From: Ochrobactrum sp. Q0168
GTDB lineage: Bacteria > Pseudomonadota > Alphaproteobacteria > Rhizobiales > Rhizobiaceae
Assembly: GCF_016427605.1 (NCBI RefSeq)
Contig: NZ_JAELXQ010000002.1
Span: 558,001 to 622,000, forward strand
Reading direction: 5' to 3'
Length of the DNA stretch: 64,000 nucleotides
Shown: piece after piece, positions 18,854 through 29,246 of the stretch
Position numbering within the stretch: the stretch's first letter is position 1
How the letters are laid out: each line of letters opens with the position of its first letter
Program-made: the position numbers and the translations under genes
The notes under the pieces: model-generated
Databases searched by the model: none
What the model was told of the DNA's origin: nothing
What the model saw: only the letters and a program-made list of their open reading frames with translations

Positions 18854-19717
18854 TTATTCTGCGGCGAGCAGCTGCGTGCCGCGAATGTCGCTGCCTTGGT
18901 AGACGCCCAGAATGCGCACTTCCTTGGAGAAGAACTCGAGTTCTTCCAAAGCAAGCTGCACATTGCGGTCTTCCGGATGCCCTTCAATATCGGCATAGAA
19001 TTGCGTGGCGATGAAACGCCCGCCAATCTGATAGCTTTCCAGCTTGGTCATGTTGACGCCATTGGTGGCGAAACCGCCCAGAGCCTTGTAAAGCGCGGCC
19101 GGAACGTTGCGCACACGGAAGACGAACGTCGTCATGATTCGTTCGCCGTTTTCCGGGCGTGGGGCCCATTGCTTTTGCTTCGACAGAACCACGAAGCGGG
19201 TCACATTATCTTCCGCGTCCTCGACATTTTCTTCCAAGATATCGAGACCATAGAGATCGGCGGCCAAGCGCGGCGCAAGGGCCGCCATCGAACGGTCCTG
19301 CATATCGGCAACGAGACGGGCAGCACCCGCCGTATCCCCCGCAATGACCGGCTTCCAGCCGTTCTGGCGGATAACCTTGCGGCACTGGCCCAGCGCATGG
19401 ATATGGCTGTGTACGGTCTTGATTTCCTCGCGCTTGACGCCCGGAAGCACCATAAGCTGAAAATGGATCGGCAGGAAATATTCGCCCACAATATGCATAT
19501 CGGCCAGCGGCAGCAGATAGTGAATATCCGCGACACGGCCCGCCAGCGTATTTTCGATCGGGATCATTGCCAGATCGGCAGCGCCGGTCTCGACCGCGTT
19601 GAAGGCGTCTTCAAAAGTCGGGCACGGCAAAGGCTCCATACCGGGAAACATGTTGCGCGACGCCGTATCGGAATTGGCGCCTGCTTCACCCTGAAAAGAA
19701 ATCCGGTTGGTTTTCAT
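18854..19717 (-). CDS. pheA: Prephenate dehydratase
   Basis: Converts prephenate to phenylpyruvate for phenylalanine synthesis. 287 residues and monofunctional, with no chorismate mutase domain. N-terminal catalytic domain: FQGEAGANSDTA, PIENTLAGRV, then the TRF motif in VTRFVVLSKQ. C-terminal ACT domain from about residue 200 (FVFRVRNVPAALYKALGGFA, ESYQIGG) for feedback by phenylalanine. kdsB lies 56 bp upstream on the same strand, so they may share a transcript. Confidence 0.96.
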   Translation of the reverse strand: MKTNRISFQGEAGANSDTASRNMFPGMEPLPCPTFEDAFNAVETGAADLAMIPIENTLAGRVADIHYLLPLADMHIVGEYFLPIHFQLMVLPGVKREEIKTVHSHIHALGQCRKVIRQNGWKPVIAGDTAGAARLVADMQDRSMAALAPRLAADLYGLDILEENVEDAEDNVTRFVVLSKQKQWAPRPENGERIMTTFVFRVRNVPAALYKALGGFATNGVNMTKLESYQIGGRFIATQFYADIEGHPEDRNVQLALEELEFFSKEVRILGVYQGSDIRGTQLLAAE

Positions 19718-19773
19718 CGTCGTACTTTCTCAAACGCCCGTCACTCGCGGGGCTTTCCTGGTTTTCAACCTTG

Positions 19774-20523
19774 TCAAAGACCCTTTGCGACAAGAAGTCG
19801 GGCCCGGTCAAGGTCGGCTGGCGTATCGACGCCCAGCGGCACCGTCTTCACCACCTCGACATCGATGCGCATGCTGGCTTCCAAAGCGCGCAACTGCTCA
19901 AGCTTTTCGCGCTTTTCCAGCGGCGACGGGCCGAGCTTGACGAATTTCTCCAGCGCCGGGCGGCGATAGGCATAGAGACCAATATGGTGATAAAGCGGGC
20001 CTTCACCGTAAGGCGCTGTGGCACGGGTGAAATAAAGCGCGCGCAGACGCGAGCTGCCGGCCAGAGGCGAGCCGACGATCTTCACCACGCTCGGATTGGT
20101 CTTTTCTGATTCTTCCTCGATCTCGACACCGAGCGTTGCGATATCTGCCGGACCATCTTCGAGCGGCAGGAGCGCGCGACGAATGATATCCGGATCGATG
20201 GTCGGCAGATCGCCCTGCACATTCACCACGGCATCATACTCGCCCGCCGGATCGAGCGTCAAAAGCGCTTCATAGATTCGGTCCGAACCTGATTCGTGAT
20301 CGGTGCGGGTCATGACGGCTTCATGGCCATGGGCGGTAACGGCTGCAAAAATCTCCTCACTATCGGTTGCGACAACGGCGCGCCCGAGCTTCGCGGCGGC
20401 GGCTCTGTCGGCCACATGCACGATCATCGGCTTCCCGCAAATATCGGCCAACGGCTTATTCGGCAGGCGCGTGGCGGCCAGTCTTGCCGGAATAAGAGTG
20501 AGGGTCTTTAGGGTCTGAAGCAT
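19774..20523 (-). CDS. kdsB: 3-deoxy-manno-octulosonate cytidylyltransferase
   Basis: Activates KDO as CMP-KDO for lipopolysaccharide core synthesis in the cytoplasm. 249 residues with the family N-terminus [19 protein letters not shown], then [29 protein letters not shown] and HIGLYAYRR. First gene of a probable kdsB-pheA pair and divergent from a cytochrome c gene. No oddities seen. Confidence 0.96.
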   Translation of the reverse strand: MLQTLKTLTLIPARLAATRLPNKPLADICGKPMIVHVADRAAAAKLGRAVVATDSEEIFAAVTAHGHEAVMTRTDHESGSDRIYEALLTLDPAGEYDAVVNVQGDLPTIDPDIIRRALLPLEDGPADIATLGVEIEEESEKTNPSVVKIVGSPLAGSSRLRALYFTRATAPYGEGPLYHHIGLYAYRRPALEKFVKLGPSPLEKREKLEQLRALEASMRIDVEVVKTVPLGVDTPADLDRARLLVAKGL

Positions 20524-20770
20524 GCTCGCCTCTTGTTGTCTCGCCAGAACGTGGCCGTCCTTCGAGGAGTTTTATCCGCACTGTAAATGCTGCAAAAGTG
20601 TCAAAAAGTCACGGGTCCGGTTCCCCTTATAGGTGTTGCATCGCCCTGGTAAAAGACCTAGTTTCCGCCCGATGCCGCGGAGAGAATTGCAGCCTCATAG
20701 GAGGTGCGCATGTCGGCTGAGGAGAGCGTTCTCGGGGAGAGCGTTTTGGTAGAGGGAGCGCTGACCGGCG

Positions 20771-21406
20771 ATGAATTCAACCCGGACTAACAAGTTTATC
20801 ATGGCTTTTCTGGCAACGGTTTTCGTTGTCATGACGACGGGCATCCTGTCCGATGCGCTATTTCATTCGCCTGCACCGGAAAAGCCCGGCTTTACAATCG
20901 AGGCAGCGGAAGCTGCGACCGGTGAAGGGGGAGCTGCACCGGCCAAGGAAGAAGTTTCCATCGCAACATTGCTGCAATCCGCCGATCCAGCGCGCGGCGA
21001 AACAGTTTTCAAGCGCTGCCAGGCCTGTCATACGGGCGAAAAGGGCGGCGCCAACAAGGTTGGTCCGCACCTCTGGGATGTGCTGAATCGTCCTGCCGCT
21101 TCCGTCGAAGGTTTTGGCTATTCGTCCGCCATGAAGGAATTTGGCGCTGGCGGCAACAAGTGGGACTATGAGCATCTCAACAAGTTCCTGACCTCGCCAA
21201 AGGGCTTTATCAAAGGCACGGCCATGGGCTTTGCCGGCGACAAGAAGGACAATGAGCGCGCCGATCTGATCGCCTATCTGCGCACGCTGTCCGACAATCC
21301 GGCACCGCTGCCGACGGCGGATGCCGCACCGGCTGGCGGCGACGCCAAGCCTGCGGATGCAGCGCCGGCCAAGGAAGGCGAAAAGCCAGCCGCACCGGCG
21401 AACTAA
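20771..21406 (+). CDS. Membrane-anchored class I c-type cytochrome (c552/CycM-like)
   Basis: Electron carrier between the bc1 complex and terminal oxidase in many alphaproteobacteria. 211 residues: one N-terminal membrane segment ([18 protein letters not shown]) that probably stays as an anchor, a short Ala/Glu linker, heme-attachment CQACH at 83-87, and probable axial Met152 in GTAMGFAG. After the heme domain there is a low-complexity Ala/Pro/Lys tail of about 40 residues. The gene stands alone, with a strong terminator downstream. Confidence 0.93.
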   Translation: MNSTRTNKFIMAFLATVFVVMTTGILSDALFHSPAPEKPGFTIEAAEAATGEGGAAPAKEEVSIATLLQSADPARGETVFKRCQACHTGEKGGANKVGPHLWDVLNRPAASVEGFGYSSAMKEFGAGGNKWDYEHLNKFLTSPKGFIKGTAMGFAGDKKDNERADLIAYLRTLSDNPAPLPTADAAPAGGDAKPADAAPAKEGEKPAAPAN

Positions 21407-21434
21407 ATACCGCAACATCTATCGAAATCTATAG

Positions 21435-21464
21435 AAAAGCCCGGTTTTGACCGGGCTTTTCATT
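21435..21464 (+). terminator. Rho-independent terminator of the cytochrome c gene
   Basis: Stem AAAAGCCCGG/CCGGGCTTTT (21435-21444 with 21451-21460), six-base loop, T-rich 3' side. Confidence 0.88.
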
Positions 21465-21558
21465 TGGCTGATCAAATTTATTGCTTCGGTGCCTTTCTTC
21501 CTCCGCAAAAACCCATAAGACTCATACAGATGATCCGAAGCAGCAACGGAGAGACTGG

Positions 21559-23427
21559 ATGAAAGCGTTTTGGGCGGGTGCATTTGCGGTTGCCATGCTT
21601 GCAAGCACAATGTCGTCAAGCCATGCGAGCGACCCGGAGCCCCAATGGCGCAGTTCTTCCAGCCTGCTCGGCGAGCCCAAATATCCAGCCGATTTCAAGC
21701 ATTATGACTATGTGAACCCGCAAGCACCGAAGGGCGGCACGCTCAATCAGGTGGCGGTCGGCACATTCGACAGTCTCAACCCGTTCGTCGTACAAGGCGT
21801 TGCCGCAGCAGGCCTATCAGACTTCGGCGGCGGTATGCTCTACGATACGCTGATGACGGATTCGCTCGATCAAGGATCGACGCAATATCCGCTGATCGCC
21901 GAAGCGCTTCAGTATCCGGATGATTATTCCTGGGTGAAATTCAAGCTCAATCCGAATGCCAAATGGCATGACGGCCAGCCCATCACCGTCGAAGACGTGA
22001 TCTGGTCCTTCAATGTACTGAAGAAGCAGTCGCCCATGTACAACAAATATTATGGCGACGTGGAAAGCGCGGAAAAGACCGGCGATCATGAGGTGAAGTT
22101 CAACTTCAGCCAGAAGGGCAACCGCGAACTGCCGCAGATCATGGGCCAGCTTGCGGTTCTACCGCAGCATTGGTGGGAAGGCAAGGACGCGCAGGGCAAA
22201 CAGCGCGACATCAGCCGCCCGACGCTGGAAATTCCGCTGGGTTCCTCGGCCTACAAGATCGCCAGCGTTGCGCCAGGACGCTCCATCACCTGGGCGCGGG
22301 TCGACGACTACTGGGGCAAGGACCTTGCCGTGAATGTCGGTCGTAACAATTTCGACCGTGTCGTCTACGAATATTATTTCAATGAGGACGCGACGTGGGA
22401 AGCCTTCAAGAAGGGCGGTCAATACGATTATCGCAACGAAAACCGCGCCCAGCGCTGGGCGGAGCAGTACAATTTCCCCGCAGTTCAACGCGGCGACGTC
22501 ATCAAGAAATCCTTCCCATATAATGCCGTCGGTCGCATGCAGGGCTATTTCCTGAATATGCGGCGCGACAAGTTCAAGGACCCGAAAGTCCGCGAAGCGC
22601 TGACCTATGCGTTCGACTTCGAAGCCATGAATCGCCTTCTGTTCTTCAATCAGTATCGTCGCATCAACAGCTATTTCGCAGGCAATGAATTGCAGCTGAG
22701 CGGCCCGCCGACCCCGGCAGAGCAGGCCATTCTTGAAACGGTCAAGGATGCGCTGCCCGCAGACGCCCTGACCAAGGAATTCAAGCTGCCGGTTTACGAC
22801 ACGCCGCAGGCAACCCGGGATAATCTGCGTACTGCCCTGAAGCTGTTTTCGGAAGCAGGATGGACATTGCAGGGCAATAAGCTTGTCGACGCAAAAGGCA
22901 ATCCGTTCACCATTGAATTCCTCGGCAAGGACCCAACGGACGAACGCATCTACAATCCGTTCGCGGCGAGCCTGCGCAAGATCGGGATCAATGCGACGGT
23001 ACGCATAGTCGATACCGCGCAATATCAGGCGCGCGTCAATGATTTCGACTATGACGTGATCACCTCGGTGATCGCGCAGAGTGGCTCGCCCGGCAATGAG
23101 CAGCGCGACATGTGGGGCTCCAAGGCCGCCGATTTCAAAGGCAGCCGCAACTATGCGGGCATCAAGAATCCGGCCATCGACAAGCTGATCGACCGCGTGA
23201 TCTATGCCAAGGATCGCGATGAACTCGTGGCCGCAAGCCATGCGCTGGATCGGGCGCTGTTGTGGAACTACTACGTCATTCCGCAATGGTACTCCGACCA
23301 CATCAATGTGGCCTATTGGAACAAGTTCGGCATGCCGGAAAAGCAGCCGGATTATATGGGCATCGATCCATTCTCGTGGTGGATTGATCCTGCGAAGGAA
23401 GCCAAGCTCAAGACCGGCAGCGAATAG
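21559..23427 (+). CDS. yejA: Periplasmic oligopeptide-binding protein of the Yej ABC importer, first copy
   Basis: SBP family 5 (extracellular solute-binding, peptide type). 622 residues from ATG 21559 with GGAGAG upstream. Sec-type signal peptide (MKAFWAGAFAVAMLASTMSSSHA), then the YejA pattern KHYDYVNPQAPKGGTLNQVA, GSSAYKIASV and a C-terminal DPFSWW. First gene of a five-gene import operon. The Yej system imports peptides, including antimicrobial ones in several bacteria. Its paralogue follows directly. Confidence 0.92.
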   Translation: MKAFWAGAFAVAMLASTMSSSHASDPEPQWRSSSSLLGEPKYPADFKHYDYVNPQAPKGGTLNQVAVGTFDSLNPFVVQGVAAAGLSDFGGGMLYDTLMTDSLDQGSTQYPLIAEALQYPDDYSWVKFKLNPNAKWHDGQPITVEDVIWSFNVLKKQSPMYNKYYGDVESAEKTGDHEVKFNFSQKGNRELPQIMGQLAVLPQHWWEGKDAQGKQRDISRPTLEIPLGSSAYKIASVAPGRSITWARVDDYWGKDLAVNVGRNNFDRVVYEYYFNEDATWEAFKKGGQYDYRNENRAQRWAEQYNFPAVQRGDVIKKSFPYNAVGRMQGYFLNMRRDKFKDPKVREALTYAFDFEAMNRLLFFNQYRRINSYFAGNELQLSGPPTPAEQAILETVKDALPADALTKEFKLPVYDTPQATRDNLRTALKLFSEAGWTLQGNKLVDAKGNPFTIEFLGKDPTDERIYNPFAASLRKIGINATVRIVDTAQYQARVNDFDYDVITSVIAQSGSPGNEQRDMWGSKAADFKGSRNYAGIKNPAIDKLIDRVIYAKDRDELVAASHALDRALLWNYYVIPQWYSDHINVAYWNKFGMPEKQPDYMGIDPFSWWIDPAKEAKLKTGSE

Positions 23428-23440
23428 AGGCACGCGAAGA

Positions 23441-25330
23441 ATGACGATGCTTCGCATGAACCGCCGCCACTTTCTGGGGATCACAGGCAGCGCCGCAGTC
23501 GCGGCCTGCCTGCCGGAGCAGGGTGTCATTGCCGACGCGTTTGCGGAGGTCCCGACCGGCAAGGCTCTGCACGGTCTGTCTGCCTTTGGGGAGCTGAAAT
23601 ATGGCGGCGATTTCACCCATTTCGACTATTCCAATCCGGACGCGCCAAAAGGCGGTACGTTCAGGTTCGCCCCGGCAAGCTGGATCTGGAACCAGAACAC
23701 GCAGACCTTCAACACGCTCAATACCTTCACCTTCAAAGGCGACGCGCCCCCGCGCATGGAACTGACCTTTGACAGCCTGATGGTCCCGGCGCTCGACGAG
23801 CCGGATTCCGTCTATGGGCTTATCGCTGAAAGCATCACACTGTCGAAAGATCGCCAGACCTGCACCTTCAAGCTGCGGAAGGACGCGCGCTTCCATGACG
23901 GCTCGCCGATTACGGCAAAAGACGTGCTGTTCACCTATACGGTGCTGAAGGAAAAGGGGCATCCGATCATACGCCAGTCGCTCGCCGGACTGGAAAAGGT
24001 GGAACTGACGGGCAAGAACGATATTCGCATGCGCTTTGCGGCGGATCGCGGTCCCAACGCCATTCTGGATGCCGTGGTGCTGCCCATATTGTCGGAAAAC
24101 TGGTTCAAGGAACGCAATTTCGAAGCGACCACCATGGAACCGGTGCTCGGTTCCGGCGCCTACAAGGTCGGGAATTTCGCCGCCGGTCAATTTATCGACT
24201 ATGACCGCGTCGAGGATTACTGGGCCAAGGAACTGCCCGTCCGGCACGGCTGTTGCCATTTCGACCGCATCCACATCGAGTTCTTCCGCGACCGCCAGCC
24301 GGAATTCGAGGCCTTCAAGAAAGGCGATATCGATTTTCGTTCGGAAACCGTCTCCAAGAACTGGGCGACAGGCTACGACTTCCCCGCCATTCAGGAAAAG
24401 AAAGTCATCAAGCGCACTTTTCCGAAAGAGAAAAGCCCTTTGATGCAGGCCTGGGCCTTGAACCAGCGGCGTGAGCGTTTCCGTGACCCGCGCGTGCGCG
24501 AGGCAATCGGGCTTTGTTTCGATTTTGAATGGACCAACGAAAATCTGTTCTTCAATGTCTATGCCCGCTCGCAATCGAGCTTCAACGGATCAGATTTTCA
24601 GGCCAGGGGCCTCCCTTCCCCGGATGAGCTGAAGGTGCTGGAGCGCTATCGCGGCAAGCTTCCCGAAGCCGTGTTCGGCGAAGCGGTCACCATGCCGGTT
24701 TCGGATGGTACAGGCCGCGACCGCGCGCAATTCGGTCGCGCCATCAAGCTGATGGAAGAGGCTGGTTTCGAGCGGCGCAACGGGCAGTTTCACGACAAGG
24801 ACGGCGCAAAATTCGCGCTTGAAATCCTCAGCGATTCCGAAGCCTTCACCCGCGTCTACAATCCGTTCATCCAGAAACTGCGGGCCATTGGCATTGATGC
24901 CAGCTTGCGGCTGGTGGATGCGAGCCAGTATCAGGCACGCATGCAGGATTTCCAGTTCGACATGGTGGGTATAGCCATGCAATTCGGCGCGACCCCGACC
25001 AGTGAATCGCTTTCCAGCATGTTCGGTTCGCAGGCGGCCAAAACGCCGGGAAGCTATAATCTGCCCGGCACCGCCGATCCGGTGATCGACGCTTTGGTTG
25101 AGGATGCCGGAAAGGTTTCGACCCGCGCCGATCTTGTTGCGACCATCAGAGTGCTGGATCGGTACTTGCGTATCCGGCGCGACTGGATTCCAAATTGGAC
25201 GTCAGCGAATCATCTCGTCGCCTATTGGGACCGGTTCGGCTTCAAGGAACCCAAGCCCGATTATGGCTTTCCGGTCGAGACGCTGTGGTGGATTGAAGAA
25301 GAAAAGGCAAAAGCTGTTGGTAAGCCATAA
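23441..25330 (+). CDS. yejA: Second YejA-type oligopeptide-binding protein, with Tat-like signal
   Basis: 629 residues, paralogous to the preceding protein over the whole length (THFDYSNPDAPKGGTFRF, GSGAYKVGNF, YQARMQDFQFDM). It starts 13 bp after the first copy; Met at 23441, 23447 or 23456 is possible. The N-terminus contains NRRHFLGITGSAAVAA, a twin-arginine (Tat) pattern, unlike the Sec-like signal of copy one. Two binding proteins serving one permease suggests different peptide sets. The Tat route is inferred from the motif. Confidence 0.9.
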   Translation: MTMLRMNRRHFLGITGSAAVAACLPEQGVIADAFAEVPTGKALHGLSAFGELKYGGDFTHFDYSNPDAPKGGTFRFAPASWIWNQNTQTFNTLNTFTFKGDAPPRMELTFDSLMVPALDEPDSVYGLIAESITLSKDRQTCTFKLRKDARFHDGSPITAKDVLFTYTVLKEKGHPIIRQSLAGLEKVELTGKNDIRMRFAADRGPNAILDAVVLPILSENWFKERNFEATTMEPVLGSGAYKVGNFAAGQFIDYDRVEDYWAKELPVRHGCCHFDRIHIEFFRDRQPEFEAFKKGDIDFRSETVSKNWATGYDFPAIQEKKVIKRTFPKEKSPLMQAWALNQRRERFRDPRVREAIGLCFDFEWTNENLFFNVYARSQSSFNGSDFQARGLPSPDELKVLERYRGKLPEAVFGEAVTMPVSDGTGRDRAQFGRAIKLMEEAGFERRNGQFHDKDGAKFALEILSDSEAFTRVYNPFIQKLRAIGIDASLRLVDASQYQARMQDFQFDMVGIAMQFGATPTSESLSSMFGSQAAKTPGSYNLPGTADPVIDALVEDAGKVSTRADLVATIRVLDRYLRIRRDWIPNWTSANHLVAYWDRFGFKEPKPDYGFPVETLWWIEEEKAKAVGKP

Positions 25331-25363
25331 GAGTATTTCGAAACATCAGAGGACACTGAGCTG

Positions 25364-26461
25364 ATGGGCGCCTATATCCTCCGACGCTTGCTCTTAATGA
25401 TCCCGACCATCTTCGGCATCATGGCTATTTCCTTCGCCGTTGTTCAGTTCGCTCCCGGCGGTCCGGTCGAGCGTGTGATTGCGCAGCTTTCCGGTCAGGG
25501 CGGCGACGCGCTGGACCGCCTTTCCGGCGGTGGCGGCGATTTCGGTCAGAGCGCTGTCGATAGCGGCTCGGTCAACTCGAAATATCGCGGCGCGCAAGGG
25601 CTCGACCCGCAATTCATCGCCGATCTGGAAAAGCAGTTCGGCTTCGACAAGCCGCCGCTGGAGCGTTTTGGCCAGATGCTGTGGAACTATCTGCGCTTCG
25701 ATTTCGGGCGCAGCTATTTCCGCGACATCAGCGTGATCGATCTGATCAAGGAAAAAATGCCGGTTTCGATCTCGCTCGGCCTCTGGCTGACGTTTCTGTC
25801 CTACATGATCTCGATTCCGCTTGGCATTCGCAAGGCGATCAAGGAAGGCACGCGCTTCGACACATGGACCAGCGCGGTCATCATCGTCGGCTATGCCATC
25901 CCAAGTTTCCTGTTCGCCATCCTGCTGATCGTGCTTTTCGCGGGCGGCTCGTTCTTCGACTGGTTTCCGCTGCGCGGCCTCACCTCGCCCGACTTTGCGC
26001 AGATGTCGTTTTGGGGCAAGATCGGCGACTATCTCTGGCACATGGTTCTGCCGGTCACGGCGCTGGTGCTTTCAGCCTTCGCCACCACGACGCTTCTGAC
26101 GAAAAACTCGTTTCTCGAAGAAATCCGCAAACAATATGTGACGACGGCGCGCGCCAAGGGCCTCACCGAACATCAGGTGCTTTACCGCCATGTCTTCCGC
26201 AACGCCATGCTGATCGTCATCGCCGGTTTTCCGGGGGCTTTCATCTCGGCTTTCTTCACCGGCTCGCTTTTGATTGAAACAATCTTCTCGCTGGATGGCC
26301 TTGGCCTGCTCGGCTATCAGTCAGTCATCAACCGCGATTATCCGGTTGTGTTCGCCAATCTCTTCATCTTCTCACTGATCGGCCTGCTTGTCGGGCTTCT
26401 GTCCGATCTGACCTATACATGGATCGATCCGCGCATCGATTTCGACCGGAGGGACGTGTGA
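25364..26461 (+). CDS. yejB: Peptide ABC importer permease YejB
   Basis: 365-residue inner membrane permease of the BPD_transp_1 (DppB/OppB) family. The N-terminus MGAYILRRLLLMIPTIFGIM is typical. The YejB-type long loop after the first helix (rich in Gly/Ser, about residues 40-75) is present, and the EAA-like cytoplasmic loop reads TARAKGLTEHQVLYRHVFRNA. Its stop TGA shares one base with the ATG of yejE (TGATG), so the two are translationally coupled. Confidence 0.94.
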   Translation: MGAYILRRLLLMIPTIFGIMAISFAVVQFAPGGPVERVIAQLSGQGGDALDRLSGGGGDFGQSAVDSGSVNSKYRGAQGLDPQFIADLEKQFGFDKPPLERFGQMLWNYLRFDFGRSYFRDISVIDLIKEKMPVSISLGLWLTFLSYMISIPLGIRKAIKEGTRFDTWTSAVIIVGYAIPSFLFAILLIVLFAGGSFFDWFPLRGLTSPDFAQMSFWGKIGDYLWHMVLPVTALVLSAFATTTLLTKNSFLEEIRKQYVTTARAKGLTEHQVLYRHVFRNAMLIVIAGFPGAFISAFFTGSLLIETIFSLDGLGLLGYQSVINRDYPVVFANLFIFSLIGLLVGLLSDLTYTWIDPRIDFDRRDV

Positions 26462-27600
26462 TGACGGACGCTGCCCTCACCCCCGCCGTCAAGCCGGTTA
26501 AACGCCCATGGCTGTCACCGCTGAATCGTCGCCGCTGGCAGAACTTCAAGGCCAACAAGCGCGGTTACTGGTCGCTATGGGTTTTCTTGTTCCTGCTCAT
26601 TGCCGCCCTTTGCTCGGAATTCATCGCCAATGATCGTCCCATCCTCGTTTCCTACAAAGGCGAGCTGCTGACACCAGTCTTTGTCGATTATCCGGAAGAG
26701 AAATTCGGCGGCTTCTATGCCGTGACCGATTATCGCGATCCGGTGATACAGGAAGAAATCGCCAAGAATGGCTGGGCGATCTGGCCGCCCATTCGCTATT
26801 CCTACAACACCGTGAATAACGAAATCCCGGAAGCGGCACCTTCAAAGCCCTTCTGGCTCTATTCAGCCGAGGAACGCTGCCAGCGCTATGCGCAAGGCGT
26901 GAGCGACCCCGATTGCCGTTTCGGCAATTTCAACCTGCTTGGCACCGACGATCAGGCGCGAGATGTCTTTGCACGCGCGCTTTACGGCTTCCGCATTTCG
27001 GTGCTGTTCGGCCTGATTCTCACCTTCTTCTCGGCCATCATCGGCGTGACTGCCGGTGCGGTTCAGGGCTATTTCGGCGGCTGGGTCGATTTGATCTTCC
27101 AGCGCATCATCGAAATCTGGTCGTCCATCCCCGTGCTTTATCTGTTGCTGATCATAGCGGCGATCCTGCCGCCGGGCTTCTGGGTGCTGCTCGGAATCAT
27201 GCTTCTCTTCTCATGGGTGGCATTCGTGGGCGTTGTGCGCGCTGAATTCCTGCGCGCCCGAAACTTCGAATATGTGAACGCAGCGCGCGCGCTCGGCGTG
27301 AAGAACGGCACCATCATGTGGCGGCATCTTCTGCCCAATGCGATGGTGGCGACGCTGACATTCCTGCCGTTCATCCTGAACGGCTCGATCACCACACTGA
27401 CCTCGCTCGACTTCCTCGGCTTCGGCCTGCCGCCCGGCTCCGCTTCGCTCGGCGAACTTCTGGCGCAGGGCAAGAATAATCTTCAGGCGCCATGGCTCGG
27501 CATTACCGGCTTCGTGGTCATCTCGGTCATGCTGTCGCTGCTGATCTTCATCGGCGAGGCGACACGCGACGCATTCGATCCGCGAAAGGCATTTCAATGA
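26461..27600 (+). CDS. yejE: Peptide ABC importer permease YejE
   Basis: 379 residues from ATG 26461; the upstream frame inside yejB is rejected because of the tight TGATG coupling. DppC/OppC-type permease: N-terminal LSPLNRRRWQNFKANKRGYWSLWVF in OppC_N style, a large periplasmic loop (residues about 50-165) typical of YejE, then five helices with the EAA loop NAARALGVKNGTIMWRHLLPNA. It overlaps yejF by ATGA. Confidence 0.94.
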   Translation: MTDAALTPAVKPVKRPWLSPLNRRRWQNFKANKRGYWSLWVFLFLLIAALCSEFIANDRPILVSYKGELLTPVFVDYPEEKFGGFYAVTDYRDPVIQEEIAKNGWAIWPPIRYSYNTVNNEIPEAAPSKPFWLYSAEERCQRYAQGVSDPDCRFGNFNLLGTDDQARDVFARALYGFRISVLFGLILTFFSAIIGVTAGAVQGYFGGWVDLIFQRIIEIWSSIPVLYLLLIIAAILPPGFWVLLGIMLLFSWVAFVGVVRAEFLRARNFEYVNAARALGVKNGTIMWRHLLPNAMVATLTFLPFILNGSITTLTSLDFLGFGLPPGSASLGELLAQGKNNLQAPWLGITGFVVISVMLSLLIFIGEATRDAFDPRKAFQ

Positions 27601-29246
27601 GTGGGTCAATGAGCGGATTGATGAACAAAACCCTGCTGTCCGTCCGCGACTTGTCGGTGGCATTCCGCCAGAACGGCGAAGAGCGCATTTCCGTTGATCG
27701 CGTGTCGTTCGACATTGCCGAAGGCGAGACCGTAGCTCTGGTCGGCGAATCCGGCTCGGGCAAATCCGTTTCCGCCCTGTCGGTACTGAAGCTATTGCCC
27801 TATCCGGCGGCAAGCCACCCTTCCGGTGAAATCCTTTTCAGCGGCAAGGACTTGATGAAGGCCTCCGAGCCGGAATTGCGGCGCGTGCGCGGCAATGACA
27901 TCGCCATGATCTTTCAGGAGCCGATGACCTCGCTCAACCCGCTGCACAGCGTCGAGCGGCAGATCGGTGAAATCCTGCGTGTGCATCAGGGCATGGGCGA
28001 CGCCCAGGCGCGGGCGCGCACGCTGGAGCTTCTGAACGAGGTTGGCATTCGCGAGCCGGAAAAGCGTCTGTCAGCCTTCCCGCATCAGCTCTCAGGCGGG
28101 CAACGCCAGCGCGTGATGATCGCCATGGCGCTGGCCAACAAGCCGAAACTGCTGATCGCTGACGAACCGACCACGGCGCTCGATGTGACGGTGCAGGCGC
28201 AGATTTTGAAGCTGCTTGCCGAGCTGAAGGCCGCCCAAGGCATGTCGATGCTGTTCATCACCCACGATCTCGGGATCGTGCGCAAGATCGCCGACAAGGT
28301 CTGCGTGATGAGCAAGGGTAAGATCGTCGAAGCCGGTCCGACGAAGGACATCTTCGACAATCCGCAGCATCCCTATACCAGGCATCTGCTTGCCGCCGAA
28401 CCGAAGGGCGAGCCGCCCGCTCCCGACCCCGCCGCAAAAACGGTGATGGAAGGCAAGGATATCCGCGTCTGGTTCCCGATCAAAAAAGGCTTCCTGCGCA
28501 AGACCGTCGACCATGTGAAGGCGGTGGACGGGATTGATGTCAATCTGCGTGCCGGTCAGACGCTCGGTGTCGTCGGCGAATCGGGATCCGGCAAGACCAC
28601 GCTTGGCCTGGCCCTTTCGCGGATGATTTCCTCCAAGGGCGATATTCGCTTTGAAGGGCGCGATATCGCGAAGTTCAGCTTCAAGGATATGCGCCCGCTG
28701 CGTCGTGAAATGCAGATCGTGTTTCAGGACCCGTTCGGCTCGCTTTCTCCGCGCATGACCATTGCAGATATCATTGCCGAAGGCTTGCTGGTGCATGAGC
28801 CGAAGCTCTCCGCCGACGATCGCGATGCGCGTGTCGTGGCAGCGCTTCAGGAAGTGAACCTCGACCCCGAAACCCGCTTCCGCTATCCGCACGAGTTTTC
28901 CGGCGGCCAGCGCCAGCGCATCGCCATTGCGCGCGCCATGGTGCTGAACCCGCGATTCGTCATGCTGGACGAGCCGACCTCAGCGCTCGATATGAGCGTG
29001 CAGGCGCAAGTGGTCGATCTTTTGCGTGGATTGCAGAAGAAGCATGATCTCGCCTATCTTTTCATTAGCCACGATCTCAAAGTGGTGCGGGCACTGGCCA
29101 ATGATGTGCTGGTGATGCGCAACGGCAAGGCGGTCGAATATGGACCAGCGAAGGATGTCTTCGCCAATCCCAAGACCGACTATACCAAGGCGTTGATGGC
29201 GGCCGCCTTCCATATGGAGGCTACCGAGGGAGGAGTGAGGCAATGA
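27597..29246 (+). CDS. yejF: Peptide ABC importer ATP-binding protein YejF (two nucleotide-binding domains)
   Basis: 549 residues with two fused ATPase domains. The first has Walker A GESGSGKS at about 50 and signature LSGGQRQR at about 165. The second has GESGSGKT at about 327 and FSGGQRQR at about 434. Each is followed by an oligopeptide-transporter C-terminal segment. Energises YejB/YejE. The ATG overlaps the yejE stop (ATGA); internal Mets at 27609 and 27621 are possible starts. The next gene overlaps its stop in the same way. Confidence 0.95.
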   Translation: MSGSMSGLMNKTLLSVRDLSVAFRQNGEERISVDRVSFDIAEGETVALVGESGSGKSVSALSVLKLLPYPAASHPSGEILFSGKDLMKASEPELRRVRGNDIAMIFQEPMTSLNPLHSVERQIGEILRVHQGMGDAQARARTLELLNEVGIREPEKRLSAFPHQLSGGQRQRVMIAMALANKPKLLIADEPTTALDVTVQAQILKLLAELKAAQGMSMLFITHDLGIVRKIADKVCVMSKGKIVEAGPTKDIFDNPQHPYTRHLLAAEPKGEPPAPDPAAKTVMEGKDIRVWFPIKKGFLRKTVDHVKAVDGIDVNLRAGQTLGVVGESGSGKTTLGLALSRMISSKGDIRFEGRDIAKFSFKDMRPLRREMQIVFQDPFGSLSPRMTIADIIAEGLLVHEPKLSADDRDARVVAALQEVNLDPETRFRYPHEFSGGQRQRIAIARAMVLNPRFVMLDEPTSALDMSVQAQVVDLLRGLQKKHDLAYLFISHDLKVVRALANDVLVMRNGKAVEYGPAKDVFANPKTDYTKALMAAAFHMEATEGGVRQ

